Assembly (NCBI GenBank): GCA_019633425.1
Contig: WSUB01000011.1
Coordinates: 62,001 to 126,000, forward strand
Direction: 5' to 3'
DNA: 64,000 nucleotides
Source: Tulasnella sp. 424
Taxonomy: Eukaryota; Basidiomycota; Agaricomycetes; Cantharellales; Tulasnellaceae
In this document: positions 1 to 10,834 of the stretch, in pieces
How the letters are laid out: each line of letters opens with the position of its first letter
Numbering within the stretch: position 1 is the first letter of the stretch
Made by a program: the position numbers and the translations under genes
Notes under the pieces: generated by a model
The model's database searches: none
Seen by the model: only the letters and a program-made list of their open reading frames with translations
Told to the model about the DNA's origin: nothing

Positions 1-640
1 GTGTCAAAGGAAGAAGAAGTGTCGGTTGTCATAATGGGATACGTGAAGCTCGAATAGTAGATTTGAGTGATGGGTGTCCCTGGAAGCAGTGCTGGATTAT
101 GAAGACAATGAGCTATTTTCGCAAAGTATAAGTATTCCCAGATATTTGATGACGAGTTGCATAGTGCCTTGCCAGTGGGACTGCGGGAAAGAGAGTCGTG
201 AAGAGCCCGTCGGAAGCGCGTTGGGGTACGCAGCTAGCAAGAGACGCGCGTCGCAGCAAAGGAAGATAAGTATCGCAGTATTTGCTTCGAAATTTAAGAC
301 CCTATGTCGTTTTTCAATATGTGAGTCAGTGGGGGAGTCGCTCGGTGATAAATGCCGAAGACCAGCACCTTCCGCAGGCGTTATCCTCTTGCTGGCCGCA
401 GACCTTGAGAAGATAATATTAAAGCGTAGTTCGGTAATAACCAATAATAAATGAAACATTGATAGACGGAAAAGGGGAGAATCTCTGACCGCAGTCTGTC
501 CAAAGTCCAATTCTGTGCTTGCATCTCGGTTAACGGGACAATTCGAGATTCCCGTTAACTTGCCCTCGGTAAAATGTGAGTAGATTATCTCGCTATGGGA
601 CTTAGATTGGGACGAGGGTTCTCTGATAAGCGAATAGAAT
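1..640. other. No supported gene
   Basis: I see no convincing coding region here. Overlapping open frames on both strands around 74-510 show no recognisable domain and no splice pattern. The stretch may hold the untranslated end of a gene outside the window. Confidence 0.5.
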
Positions 641-644
641 CTGA

Positions 645-977
645 TGCCGCAGTGAATCCCGAGGTCTTTTCATCCCGAGCCATCGAGCCAAGCGCCAGGA
701 TACCCCGTTTTGGAAATCCCCACCAAATTCCATCTTCTTCTTCAGCTATGCGCGTCTTAACCCAGGTCTTCTAACGCCCAAGCAATTCGGTATCTCTAAG
801 CCGCTGACGGTCGTTGTGAACTGCCAGCATTACAAGCCAGCTTCAAGAATTCAGACCCACTACTTGTCCTACTTGCCATTCGTTGAATTGGGTTTGAGCC
901 CCATTTACGTCGACTGGCCTAGGCATCCAAAGGTACTCGTATACGAACGACGGAGATTTTCGCGGTCGACGAAATGA
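645..977 (+). CDS. Possible exon, unknown product
   Basis: A frame of about 110 codons runs without a stop from just after a TGA at 642-644 to a TGA at 975-977. It has no in-frame ATG, so if real it is an internal or last exon, possibly entered at the AG near 651. The translation has mixed composition with segments such as NSIFFFSYARLNPG and LSPIYVDWPRHPK, not low-complexity sequence. I recognise no family. It could be a chance open frame. Confidence 0.2.
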   Translation, partial: CRSESRGLFIPSHRAKRQDTPFWKSPPNSIFFFSYARLNPGLLTPKQFGISKPLTVVVNCQHYKPASRIQTHYLSYLPFVELGLSPIYVDWPRHPKVLVYERRRFSRSTK

Positions 978-1069
978 ATGAAAAAGTTAAATAACCCACG
1001 CCACAGTCAACAAATCGGATCCCGAAACTATAGGCTGTGGGTGAAAAACTTGTTTTGGAAGTATCAGAA

Positions 1070-1151
1070 GCTCAAGTGGGGTAGTGGTAACCTGGATCGT
1101 TGCCATTCAGCAACATTCGATCCGCCAGGAGTTCGATTCTCCTCTTGAGCA
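1070..1151 (+). tRNA. tRNA-Gly (GCC) with 11-nt intron
   Basis: The acceptor stem GCTCAAG (1070-1076) pairs with CTTGAGC (1144-1150), and the discriminator is A. The T arm is AGGAG/CTCCT around the loop TTCGATT. The anticodon stem GATCG/CGATC encloses TTGCCA, an 11-base insert at 1106-1116, then T. This places anticodon GCC at 1102-1104 and the intron one base 3' of the anticodon, the canonical eukaryotic position. The 5' half resembles yeast tRNA-Gly(GCC). A TTTT at 1157-1160 can end Pol III transcription. Confidence 0.93.
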
Positions 1152-1156
1152 GAACC

Positions 1157-1160
1157 TTTT
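1157..1160 (+). terminator. Pol III terminator of tRNA-Gly
   Basis: A run of four T residues lies six bases after the discriminator base of the tRNA, as expected for RNA polymerase III termination. Confidence 0.7.
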
Positions 1161-1618
1161 GTCGTGCCAAAACTTGCCCCGAACGTTTTGCTCCTGTTCG
1201 GGACGATCGACAAGCGACCCAAGCTCAAACACACACAAAATGAGACTCTTTGGTTTATCTCTTTCTTCGGGAGGTTCACCTCATAGCCAGAAAAGGAAAG
1301 CCTCTGGCCAAACGTAATCCTATTGAGTGCCAACCACCTGACGGGCCCGAAAACTAGGACAGCAAAAGGCATTGCTATACCCGTATGGCCACATAAGAGG
1401 TAACAGGACCACAGCCAATGCACATGGGGATTAAGGTATCACTACGTTTGCGTGTCCCTGGGTGTCCTGGGGTGGAGTTCACCCGGAATGCTGCACTGCC
1501 CGGTGGTTGACGAGCATCAAGCTGGCTTGGAGTACCGGGGAAATGGTACCTAGGGTGGAGCGAGAGTCAAAGCTATAGGTTTCAGCAAGTTATAGTTCCG
1601 GTTTTATGATCCGCACCT
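1161..1618. other. Intergenic, no gene seen
   Basis: No coding exon or RNA gene could be supported between the tRNA and the end of the PIG-Y-like gene. The right part probably includes the 3' untranslated region of that minus-strand gene. Confidence 0.5.
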
Positions 1619-1941
1619 CTACGAATTTTGATAATATTGCCAGCCTACCCAGTTTGCGATCACGAACGCCGTGGTGGTAGGAATCCACAAAGGAATCAAG
1701 TATTTGTAGTGCTTGTCTTCCACAAGAGCATCTAAAAACTAGGAGAGTCAAGAGTAAGCGTCGGGGGTTCTGGGAACGTGCGATGTGCTCAGTTTTCACT
1801 CACAGAAATCCGGGTGGAAGGAAGAAACTCCCCAAGCCCCAGCGCGTACACTCCGATGATGGCAACAGTTGCGCTGAAGACGACTATGGCGTAGCCCCTT
1901 TTTATCATAGTTTCGCCATCGAGGGTTTCGGATTCTGGCAT
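1619..1941 (-). CDS. PIG-Y-like small membrane protein
   Basis: Two exons (1804-1941 and 1619-1738) are separated by a 65-base GT-AG intron and encode 85 residues. A first membrane segment (about residues 16-38, rich in V, I, A, G) is followed by a conserved-looking block HYKYLIPLWIPTT and a second hydrophobic stretch ending NWVGWQYYQNS. PIG-Y proteins are short two-pass ER proteins ending in a similar N-W-x-G-x-x-x-Y pattern. PIG-Y is a subunit of the enzyme that transfers N-acetylglucosamine to phosphatidylinositol, the first step of GPI-anchor synthesis. The frame is too short for most gene finders. Length and topology fit; the assignment rests on memory of the family only. Confidence 0.65.
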
Positions 1942-2147
1942 CCTCAGCGAGGAAGAGGTTGAAGAGAAAGCCGTTGACAGGTGGCTGGGAAGCCGAAGTT
2001 CGCCGACACGGCCACTTTCTCAACCAACACCCTCAAGACCGTTTTACGGGGGCGAAACCGCGGTAATGTGTTATCTGTTTGGCGGCGCGTAAGTTTACAG
2101 ATTGTCTAGCATATTATAATAAAGTAGATCGTTAAGAGATTCTCGAA

Positions 2148-3819
2148 TTATCTCCAATACGGCGGGCAAGTACCGCCGATCGCCTCCCAAGCTGCGTCGA
2201 GCGCATCGAGCACCTCATTGGGAAGTGGACCCTTTTCACTGCAATTAAAGAAGAATTATGTTGTCAGATGAAAGGGAGCAACTGCAGGAGAAGATGACTC
2301 GCCTATCAGAGCAGTTCTCTTCCAACTGTTTCGCGCTGGTGGCCCCGATGATGACCCCATCCTTGGCGGTCAGCACACTGTGATGTTGGCACCACCTACG
2401 TTGGGACTGCATTAGCTTGAATTAGCCGGTGGTAATTTCGGCGAGCAAACCTTAACGCGATTTCTGTCAGCCTGAGTTTGTGTTTGTCCTGATCGGCGTG
2501 GCATAAGCATTTCACACAACGGTGACACTAAAGGATGGCACTGTGCCACACGTACCGCGACAGCTTTGATCTTCTCCAGAGCCTCAAAGTAGGTGGGCCG
2601 GAAGTATCTTTCTTGATACATCTTTCCGAGACGAGTCGTTCCGTCAAATCTCGCACCCTTTTCGACTACGTCATCGGGGCTTGTCAATTTCCCAGCGAAA
2701 AGGCCACCTTTCAAAGCAGTTGAGTACCACGACCTCACAAGCCAGTGAATAGACTCACCAGCCAGGGGATTGTAAATCACTAGTCTTATGCCAAACTTCC
2801 TGAGACAAGGGACCAACTCGGATTCGATGGCCCGGGTGATGGGATTATACATCGCTAAGGGAGAAGATGTAGAGTACGTATGATTGACATAAAATTATTC
2901 AGGAGATTTCGGTGACGTACCCTGGTAAATCCTAGGGCGGACGTAGCCGTACTTATCGCAAATGCCGACAATCTCGGCGACCTAAATTGAAGGCGCAAAC
3001 TGAGATTACCGCACCGCCCAAAGCCCGAAATGGCTTTGCACACATACCTCCCAAGCGGAGTAATTGCTCAACCCAAAAATTTCGCTGGGGAAAAAACAAT
3101 TCAGTGAGCGATGATGGTATCATGAGCCAGGTCAGGGACTCTGTGCGACGCACAACAAGCCCTCTCTATGCATCCTATCCACTTCCGCGCAGGTATCAGC
3201 AAATGGGACGGTCCTACCAAGACAGGACCCATGTGTTCAGCTGACCCATTGGAAAAGATAAGGCGAAACACAGACGGACCTATCGGGACGGTGCAGGTAC
3301 AAGACACGAATTTTGTGTGGCGACAAGATCGTCAGGGACCCTTCGAAGACGCGTCTGAGGTTGTGAGGGGCGTGGTCCCCCGGTTTTGACGGTAGAACTT
3401 TGGTGTCGATAGTAGCTTCTTGAGGAAGAATCATCTTAGACAGAAGCTATGCCACGTATTCATCGTCGGTGCTGAGCTGTCTGCTGTTGGTGAAAGGATT
3501 GGGAGGCAAGGAGCTTACCACCTCTGTCGTCCCGTCTCCGTACACTCTGACGGGCCCAACAGACGTCAGAGTCGAGCGTAAAACGAGATAGAAATGATTT
3601 AGAAGTCGAAGCTCACCTCGCCGTGTCGACTTCTTTGTGTCCGTGAGTGAAGAAGAGGTTGAGAAGCTCTTGACATTCGCGTGGATCGCTCGTTCGGACA
3701 CCACTCATTCCCTTGGTCCCAAAGGTCATAGTGCCCTAGGAGGCATACGCTCAGCGTGTATACTAATACATAGATGATTGAAGACTTACGAAAATCAGAG
3801 GAACTCGAGTGGTAGCCAT
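2148..3819 (-). CDS. Aldo-keto reductase, AKR7 (aflatoxin aldehyde reductase) type
   Basis: Twelve short exons can be joined. They start at ATG 3817-3819 (MATTRVPLIF, then GTMTFGTKGMSG) and end at TAA 2148-2150. In order they give HGHKEVDTAR and VYGDGTTEV (NADPH site and catalytic Asp/Tyr region), TKVLPSKPGDHAP, LYLHRPDRTVPF (catalytic His), FGLSNYSAWEVAEI, YQAMYNPITRA, NPLAGGLFAGK, FEALEKI, LTEIALRW, VIIGATS (cofactor phosphate site) and EKGPLPNEV. This is the AKR7 order at the usual length of about 330 residues. Such enzymes reduce dialdehydes and succinic semialdehyde with NADPH in the cytosol. The last intron (2239-2302) begins with GC. The start lies about 290 bases from the divergent OTU gene. 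Confidence 0.9.
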
Positions 3820-4109
3820 GATGAGGACTGTGAGTGAGGAGCGAAAAGGATGGGGGGAAATAGAGGCGAAAAATGGCGATTTTATGGATGAGCCGAAAGG
3901 GACGAGGAGGAGATAGCTTAGTTCAGAGGCGATTAGGAGGGTTATGGCAAAGAGTAACGAGATGTGATGTGACCGAGGTCGTGTAAAAAGCTCAACACAT
4001 CAATGTCAAAGCGTATCATATCCCACCCTGGTCGTGCGAAACTGAGCCGCCGGAACCTTGCCGTGCGCCACACTGCCTCCACTCCGCACCACCACTCATT
4101 CATAAAGCA
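3820..4109. promoter_or_regulatory. Divergent promoter region, AKR / OTU genes
   Basis: The two divergent start codons are 290 bases apart with no coding exon between them, so promoters of both genes must lie here. No clear TATA box or binding motif was recognised. Confidence 0.5.
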
Positions 4110-5199
4110 ATGGCAGGCAGCAAACGAAGTAGAGTTAAGGCGAAAGCCGCTGAAATCATCGATTCCTTGTCCCCTTCACAGTCACCACCAACAGTGGAGG
4201 ATGACGAACTATTGGACGACCTCCTTGCACAGATCGACAACAACCCCGGCTCAAGCCCGGAAGCTATCAAGGTGCTGAAGGAAGTGGATGCCAACCAATC
4301 AAAAAGTACATCACCTCCGCTGTTTGGGATGCCTGGCAAGAAGAAAGATCCCAAAGCGAAGTTCCAGGAGAGGCAGGTGCGAAGTTCGGGCAGCATGCTT
4401 TGAAAGCGTCATCTCACCTTCAAGATCAATTTCAGGCTAAGAAAGCAGCAGCGCTTGCTGCAGCACAGCCAGCCGATGATAAGGAAGCCCAGGCAAGACT
4501 TGAAAAGGAGAAAGCTGAAGAAGAGCGTGCAATACGGAGCGTTTGCGACTCATTGGGACTGGAAATCTATGAGGTACGTCATTCACTTGGCGGCCCCTCC
4601 CGTCGTGCAACACCCCTCAACCCTCCGTTGGTTTCAGATCAATCCCGACGGCCATTGCATGTTCTCTGCAATAGCGGATCAACTCTGTCAGCTAGGAATG
4701 ATCACTGCTCAGCAAGCAAATTACAAATTAACCAGGGCCGTGGCATCCGATTACATGCTTGCCCACCCGAACGACTTTCTTCCCTTCATCCCATCACTGG
4801 GCGGAGAAGATGGAGTAGGAGCAACCGACGAAACGGGTTTGCTGACTCCTGCTCAGTTCTCTAAGTATTGCGCAACAGTCCGGGATACCGGTGCTTGGGG
4901 TGGCGAGCCGGAAATTATGGCTCTATCTCGAGCTTACCAGGTTCCGATACATGTTGTGCAATGGGGAGCCCCTCCCATCGTCTGCCATTCCCCAACTGGA
5001 ACTGAGGTCAATCCTTCACTCCCGTCAGTGAAGGTAAGTTATCATCGACGGATGTATGGGCTTGGCGAGGTGAGTCACCACGTTTATCAGGTCATTACTG
5101 TCGCTCTAACACTGGGACATGGTATAGCATTACAACAGCCTAAGACCCAAACGAATCTCCATTCCCGGTCAAAACCTTCTCAACGCGTTATTGTCGTGA
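4110..5199 (+). CDS. OTU-family deubiquitinase, OTUD6/Otu2-like
   Basis: Four exons (4110-4376, 4436-4573, 4638-5069, 5128-5199) sum to 909 bases, or 302 residues. The N-terminal half is lysine- and glutamate-rich, with helix-like repeats such as LEKEKAEEERAI. The OTU fold follows with the catalytic segment INPDGHCMFSAIADQL (Asp and Cys near residue 140) and ends with YGLGEHYNSL, which carries the catalytic His. The layout matches OTUD6B and yeast Otu2, cysteine proteases that cleave ubiquitin chains and associate with ribosomes. What looks like a GTAAGT donor at 5034 is coding, because the frame reads through it into the GLGE motif. Confidence 0.88.
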
Positions 5200-5505
5200 A
5201 AGGGATATATTATCGGAGGATGTGGTCAGGACAGCATTGAAATATATTGCCAGGGGACTACGCATGTAATAAATTCAGCATAACTTGGGTACATAGCGGT
5301 TTATAAACGAGCATGGTATCTAAGTCCTTTGGGGGGTTCGTGCTTGGGGACGGGACGGATGAGGCCGAAATCGAACATCGCTTACATAAGAAATGTTCGC
5401 CTTGACGCCTTTGAAAGGCTTTGCGCTCCTTTCCCTTTTCTCCGTTATATCCACATCCCTCTCACCACTTATTCTTCGTCCGTACACTGACGATAATCAT
5501 CGCAA
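5200..5505. other. Intergenic between OTU and Not4 genes
   Basis: This 306-base gap holds the 3' end of the OTU gene and the promoter of Not4. The 100 bases before the Not4 start are pyrimidine-rich on the plus strand, as is usual for fungal promoters. Nothing else was recognised. Confidence 0.4.
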
Positions 5506-8500
5506 ATGGCCTCTGCACGACTAGCCCATCATAGCCATCATTCTCATGGCCCACCACCAGCAACTTCCGGCCAACCAGCGGGAACCTTACTCTTCCAGAA
5601 GTCTCATGTCGTTGCGGGCGTACGAGACGCGTACTGGAGCGATGATGAAGAGGTACGCGCTCTCTGTGGGGTTAGCCTCAATGATGTCTTATTTGATCGC
5701 TGACTGGGCACTGGTCCTCCTTGTCTGACCCTGTTATGGTCGCCGGTCCTTGATATTCGAATGCTGACTACTACCAGGAGGAACCTGAATGCCCTCTCTG
5801 TGTAGGTGAAATGGACATGGACGATCTCAACTTCAAGCCCTGTCCATGTGGCTATCAGGCAAGTGTTGCTGCTTGACGTTTTCGATACCACAGGTCTTCG
5901 TCGAAGCTTACCTCATGCCGTGCACGCCTTATTCGGGAACCTTCTGCAATCTCATTCACATCATAGATCTGTCGCTTTTGTTATCATCACATCAAGGAAA
6001 ACCTTAATGGGCGATGTCCTGCATGCCGAAGGGAATACTCAGATGATGCGGTTGAATGGACTGCAATGAGTCCTGAAGAGTAGGTTTCATGGTGCCACAA
6101 TTGCCTAATCAAGACTCTGATCCGCATTTGGGAATCCTCCCTCCTTCTTTTACACAGTCAAAAGCGTCTGAGTAACCAAAAGAAGCAGAAGGAGAAAGAG
6201 AAGAAGGAACTGGAAGCTTTGAAACGGGTCCATCTTCCAAACATGCGGGTGGTTCAGCGTAACGTGGTGTATGTCACCGGTCTGGGACCTCGCTTTGCTA
6301 AAGAAGAGGTCTGTACAGTCCATTCTTCCAGGAATGCTGCAACATCTGACGATTCTATTCAATAGCTTATTCCCTCTTTACGATCTCACGAATACTTCGG
6401 CCAGTACGGCAAGATCAGCAAGATCGTTCTGGTCAAACGGAGCGGCACAGCCACACGAGAACCCACCACCGGCATTTATATCACATACTATCGGAGAGAA
6501 GATGCGGCCAGGGCTATTGCTGGTGTCGATGGGAGTCCTTCACCCGGAGGCGGCGGCGAAGTCATGCGGGCGAGTTACGGTACAACGAAGTATTGCATGA
6601 ACTTCCTGCGGAATATCACCTGCACAAACCCGGGTTGCATGGAGCTACACGAGTGGGGAGATGAGAAAGATAGCTTTACGAAGGAGGATCTAGCCACTCT
6701 GTAAGTCCGCGGTATCCCTGATGTGACCCCTCATGATAGCTCATCAACCCGACGAATAGGAAACACGCGTTAAAGGACACCGAGACACGGCAGAAGTACA
6801 CAGTAGCAAGAGAAGCTGATTGTGAGTATCTTGGCAAACTTTACTGTATGGTGAATAACCAATGGGAAATGGTTTGCAGCACTACCTCGTGGAGCGTCAT
6901 GGGCGACAAAAGGAGCTAGTCCGAAGCCATCAACTATGGCTGCCATCCCAATATCGACCAGAGACTCCCGTGCCGGTCGAAGTGTTAGAACGGGCGGACG
7001 GCCTGGAGCCTCTCAGTCGACTCGAACGAGCCTGCCAACGGATACTGCACGGGTCCCAAGGAACGCAGACCGTGATCGCAGTGATAGGGAACGCGAGCGC
7101 GAGAAAGAACGAGACAAGAAGGGCCATGCTCACACATCCTCATCAGGTTCTGCTGGTGCAGGCCCTTCCACTGTACCAGTCCGCGCAAAATCTCCCCTCA
7201 GATTGTCCAGGCCGGCAACGCCCGCTTCATCCTTACCGTTCCGTCCTCCAACTGCCACGGATGCTGCGTCTTCGCCTTCATCTGCTTCATCGCCAGCGAG
7301 TTCTCGTCCCACTCTTCCGCAGGAGACATCAACTACGAGTATTCCACAGCGTCTCATGGACGCCGAGACGTCATCCACTCCGCCTCCCACCATTTCCACT
7401 CCCGCGCCGCCCTCAGAATCGTCTATCGACCATCCTTATCAGTTGTCGGGCAATGTACAAGCACTGTTGGATGATGTTGTCACACGACGCGAAACCAGGC
7501 CGCAGACATTCCAGAGCCCGTTCCCAGACCTCGATCGTACCCTCGCAGCTCTCGGAAATGATGACTATAGCTTCAGCTTTAACTTGGACCCCAAGCTCAT
7601 TCCTCCGAAAGGATCTGGTTCCACCATTCGGTCTGGGCCAGGCCGAGAGTCGCCGACCGTCTACGGCGGTTTCGATCCGTTCGGGCTGACCTCCGCGGCA
7701 TCCCCATCCTTATCTCTTCCCTCTCAGTCACCCGCTTTGCCCCCACCCCCTGGACTGAACGTTCGTCCGCAACCCGTCTCTTCCGTGATTGGGAGCTCGT
7801 TCGCCTCGCCGGACCCACCCCGCAACAGCTACACAGGTAGCTTCGATCCATTCGCAGAGGGGGCTCCCGCTCGCGAAACCCCTCCGTCGACTCATGCTCT
7901 TCTATTGGAAGATGAAACTGCTCGCCGAGGATCGAGATTTGGCTTCGCACAAAAGAAGGCGTCGGACTCACGATTCAGCTCGGCTGCTGCTTCGCCTTTG
8001 GTGATGCCGGACAATCTCCCTCAGGCGCCGTTATACGCCTCCTCGGATCTCGTTTCTCCAGCTCCTTCATCCTCACAACAGCTCCCTCAATGGACATACC
8101 CAACCCAGCAACAGGAGTTCAGCTTGGCTCAAGGGATGTCTCAACTTCAGCTGCAAGCAACCGCCCTAAGGGCTGCACAGCAAGCTCCCCCTGGCTTCGG
8201 CGGATTATCTAGCTTCTCGCCATTTGGAAGCAGCAGCAGCACAGAAGCAGCTCTCAAGGAGATGCTCAACATTGGACGAAATCAACAAGTCCCTCGTCGT
8301 GGTGAGTTTGATGACTATGGACACGAGCGTATGGTTCCTAATATCAGCAACCTCTAGAACCAATCCAGGGCTACAGTCAACAAGGCTTTAATGATCCGGC
8401 GATCATGTCCATGAGAATGAGCAATGTTGCAAATGGGGAGATGATGTTCCAGCAAGGCCTCCGCCAAACCCCCATGATGGACGGTCCAACACAGGCGCCT

Positions 8501-10691
8501 TTCGGTGCCCCACCTCCCGGTTTGGTCAATATCCCTCCTCCCGGCTTGGCGCGGTCCCACATGAACAACAGGATGGCCAACGGACATGTGCACCCCTCCA
8601 TGCAGTCGTTGAACGCGCAGCAGGGTGAGTATATTCTGTCTACCAGAAACGGTGGTGTGATGGCGAGGGCAAAGCGGGGTGCGCTCGGAGGGGTCCGTCG
8701 ATATGCGTGATGCACTCCACGCGATGCTCGTATCTACGGATGTGGTCAGCCATCGCTAGTAACGATGATACCCCTCCATATCATCTATACATCGGATTCG
8801 GGATTTATTGGTCAAAACCAATCTGACTGTTTCGCTGACAGCATCCTCCCGGTTTTTTGCGTCGTAATCGATAGTGTCGGAGTACCCTCCTTTCCCCCAA
8901 TTTTCACCTTCAACGTCTGCTGCACTCGTTTCTCCCGCTCTTGCTGCCATTTCGCCACTCGTTTCTTCTTCTCTTCCTGCTTCTTCCCCTGTTGTCGCAT
9001 CTTCTACTGTCGCCGCACCGCACACCCCCGCATTCTCTCCTTCCGACTTTCCGGAGTTGTCCTCAGCCCCCGCTGAACGCGAGCGGACCCGGAGGGAGAA
9101 CTCCGCGGCCCACTCAAAGAAAGCCGAGACCAAGGCCAACCGCAAGACCTCAGTTTCGCAGACACCTGCTCTTTCTAGCCTCGCCCCAGTCGTCACTACA
9201 CCGGTGGCTAAACAAGATACCGAGTTTACCTCTCCCCCCAAACCGGAACAACCTTCTGATATTCTGTCTACTTCATCGACGACAGCCGCCGATGTTAAGG
9301 AGGATGCAGGAACAGATTCCAAATTTTCGCCTACCTTGACCACGCCAAGCCTCGGCCGAGCTATCGTACCGTTAGATCTCCCTGCCACTGTGCCGCCGCT
9401 ATCGCGGAAGCAAAAGCGTATGCAGGCGAAGATGCAAGCCAAGGAGAAAGTAGCTCCTCCCTCCTCCACTCACAGCATGTCAACTCCCGCTTCCCGCGTG
9501 CCTTCGCCACCACCTGCATCTCCCCCGGTTACCCCCCAGGTATCTCAAGAGCCGGAGGCCCTTGCGGACCATTCAGCGACACCAAACTACGCGGCAGCTC
9601 CGAGCGATAAGTCGACGTTGCCATTAACCTCATCAACGGTTCCCGCGCCCGTCACACCTCCAGTAGTTGAACCGCAGGGGCCCGGACCAGCTTCCAGCAA
9701 GGCTCTCCCGAACTCGCAACCTCCGTCTCTTAAGGTTGCCATCGGCCCGTCGCTCTCTGCATCTCAGCTCTCGAGCTCATCGCCCGCGCCATCCGAACCA
9801 GACGTCCCTGCTTCAGCAGTTACAGAAACCGCCCCCGAATCGGCGACCACAGGGCTATCGAAGAAACAGAGGAAGATCCTTGCGGCGAAGGCTGCTAGAG
9901 AAGCTGCAGAGGCAAGGGCCCTTGAAGCGGCGAAGGCGCAGGTGGTGAATACCAAGGCCGCCCCAGAGGCACCTCTCGACAACCTGGTCTCTGTCGAGGA
10001 GCTCCTCCACCAGTGGAAAGGCATACTTCACGAGGAGTACCCGTCTTTCTTCAATCCACGGTCCCTCGAAAGCAAATTATCCGCCCCCTACGCTCCCCTC
10101 GTCGATGCCCTGACAGTGCCCCCCGTCGGCAACACTGCATACACGGACGGAATGCCAAATAGCAGTTCTGCCATCTCTTCCTTCCAGCAACTGCTGGAAA
10201 CTCTCACGCAAGCAATCTCCGAGCTGCTCCGGTTGTTGCCTGGCATTACTTGGGCCGACAACTCGTCGTTTGATAGCGCGATCCTGGATATCCTGAAAGC
10301 CGAAGACTTTATGGCGGATGGAACGCACGTATCACTGGATCAGGATAGTGACGTGGAGACTTTGACTCTTGCCCTGGAGAAGCGAGCAAAGTGGATGAAG
10401 ACCCAATTGACCAAGTTGGAGGAGCTGCACAGGGATATCAACTCAGCTGCCGTTAGGGCTGTGTTGTCGCTCAATGACCGTGGATGGGATGCCAGAACGA
10501 TCTTAAACAAGAGCACAGGGACCCTGGAGCGATTTGAGGAGTTAGGGACAGTCCAGGTTGAGGGAGGGGCCCCGCGAGGCATGACGCTCGCCGAGTTAGC
10601 TGAGGCATTGAAGGAGGCGAGGATGCAAGAATCTGAGGTAGAAATGCAACTGAAGGAGGTGATGAAGCTTAATGTACTTGCTGCTTCTTAG
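5506..10691 (+). CDS. NOT4: Not4/CNOT4 RING-RRM ubiquitin ligase of CCR4-NOT
   Basis: Nine exons (5506-5652, 5778-5858, 5967-6079, 6158-6308, 6366-6700, 6760-6821, 6880-8301, 8358-8624, 8875-10691) sum to 4395 bases, or 1464 residues. A C4C4 RING (CPLCVGEMDMDDL, then CPCGYQICRFCYHHI and CPACRREY) lies near residues 50-105. A linker with NVVYVTGL leads into an RRM (about 130-230), then a CCCH finger (YCMNFLRNITCTNPGC). The long tail is Ser/Pro-rich and ends in a Lys/Glu-rich helical region with LSKKQRKILAAKAAREA. Not4 ubiquitinates stalled-ribosome and other targets within CCR4-NOT. The second intron starts GCAAGT. The intron before the last exon is 250 bases, unusually long here, so the last exon could be misjoined, but phase fits. 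Tail length far exceeds yeast Not4. Confidence 0.9.
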
Positions 10692-10834
10692 TCGCTCGTT
10701 TTTTCCCGTACATAATTCTGGAGATTAATGTAGAAAGCGCACTGTGGGATTTCACGGAGGTTGCTATATCTGGGCGTGCCTGACTCTTTTGCAGTCTGCA
10801 TTGCAACCACCCAACCACCCCGATTTTTTACATC

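Noticed and set aside
74..510. Overlapping open frames of 126 and 137 codons on opposite strands
   Set aside because: Neither shows a domain, a sensible composition or splice context; they look like chance frames over the same bases.
6862..7689. 275-codon plus-strand frame inside Not4
   Set aside because: It overlaps the proven Not4 frame in another phase and is rich in Arg/Pro/Leu from shifted Ser/Pro codons.
8756..9469. 237-codon minus-strand frame opposite the Not4 tail
   Set aside because: It is the antisense shadow of a Ser/Pro/Ala-rich coding exon; such repeats leave long open frames on the other strand.
8874..10691. The last Not4 exon as a separate gene
   Set aside because: It has no ATG at its start, an in-phase acceptor joins it to the upstream exon, and the full model is divisible by three. 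A separate gene remains possible only if transcripts show it.
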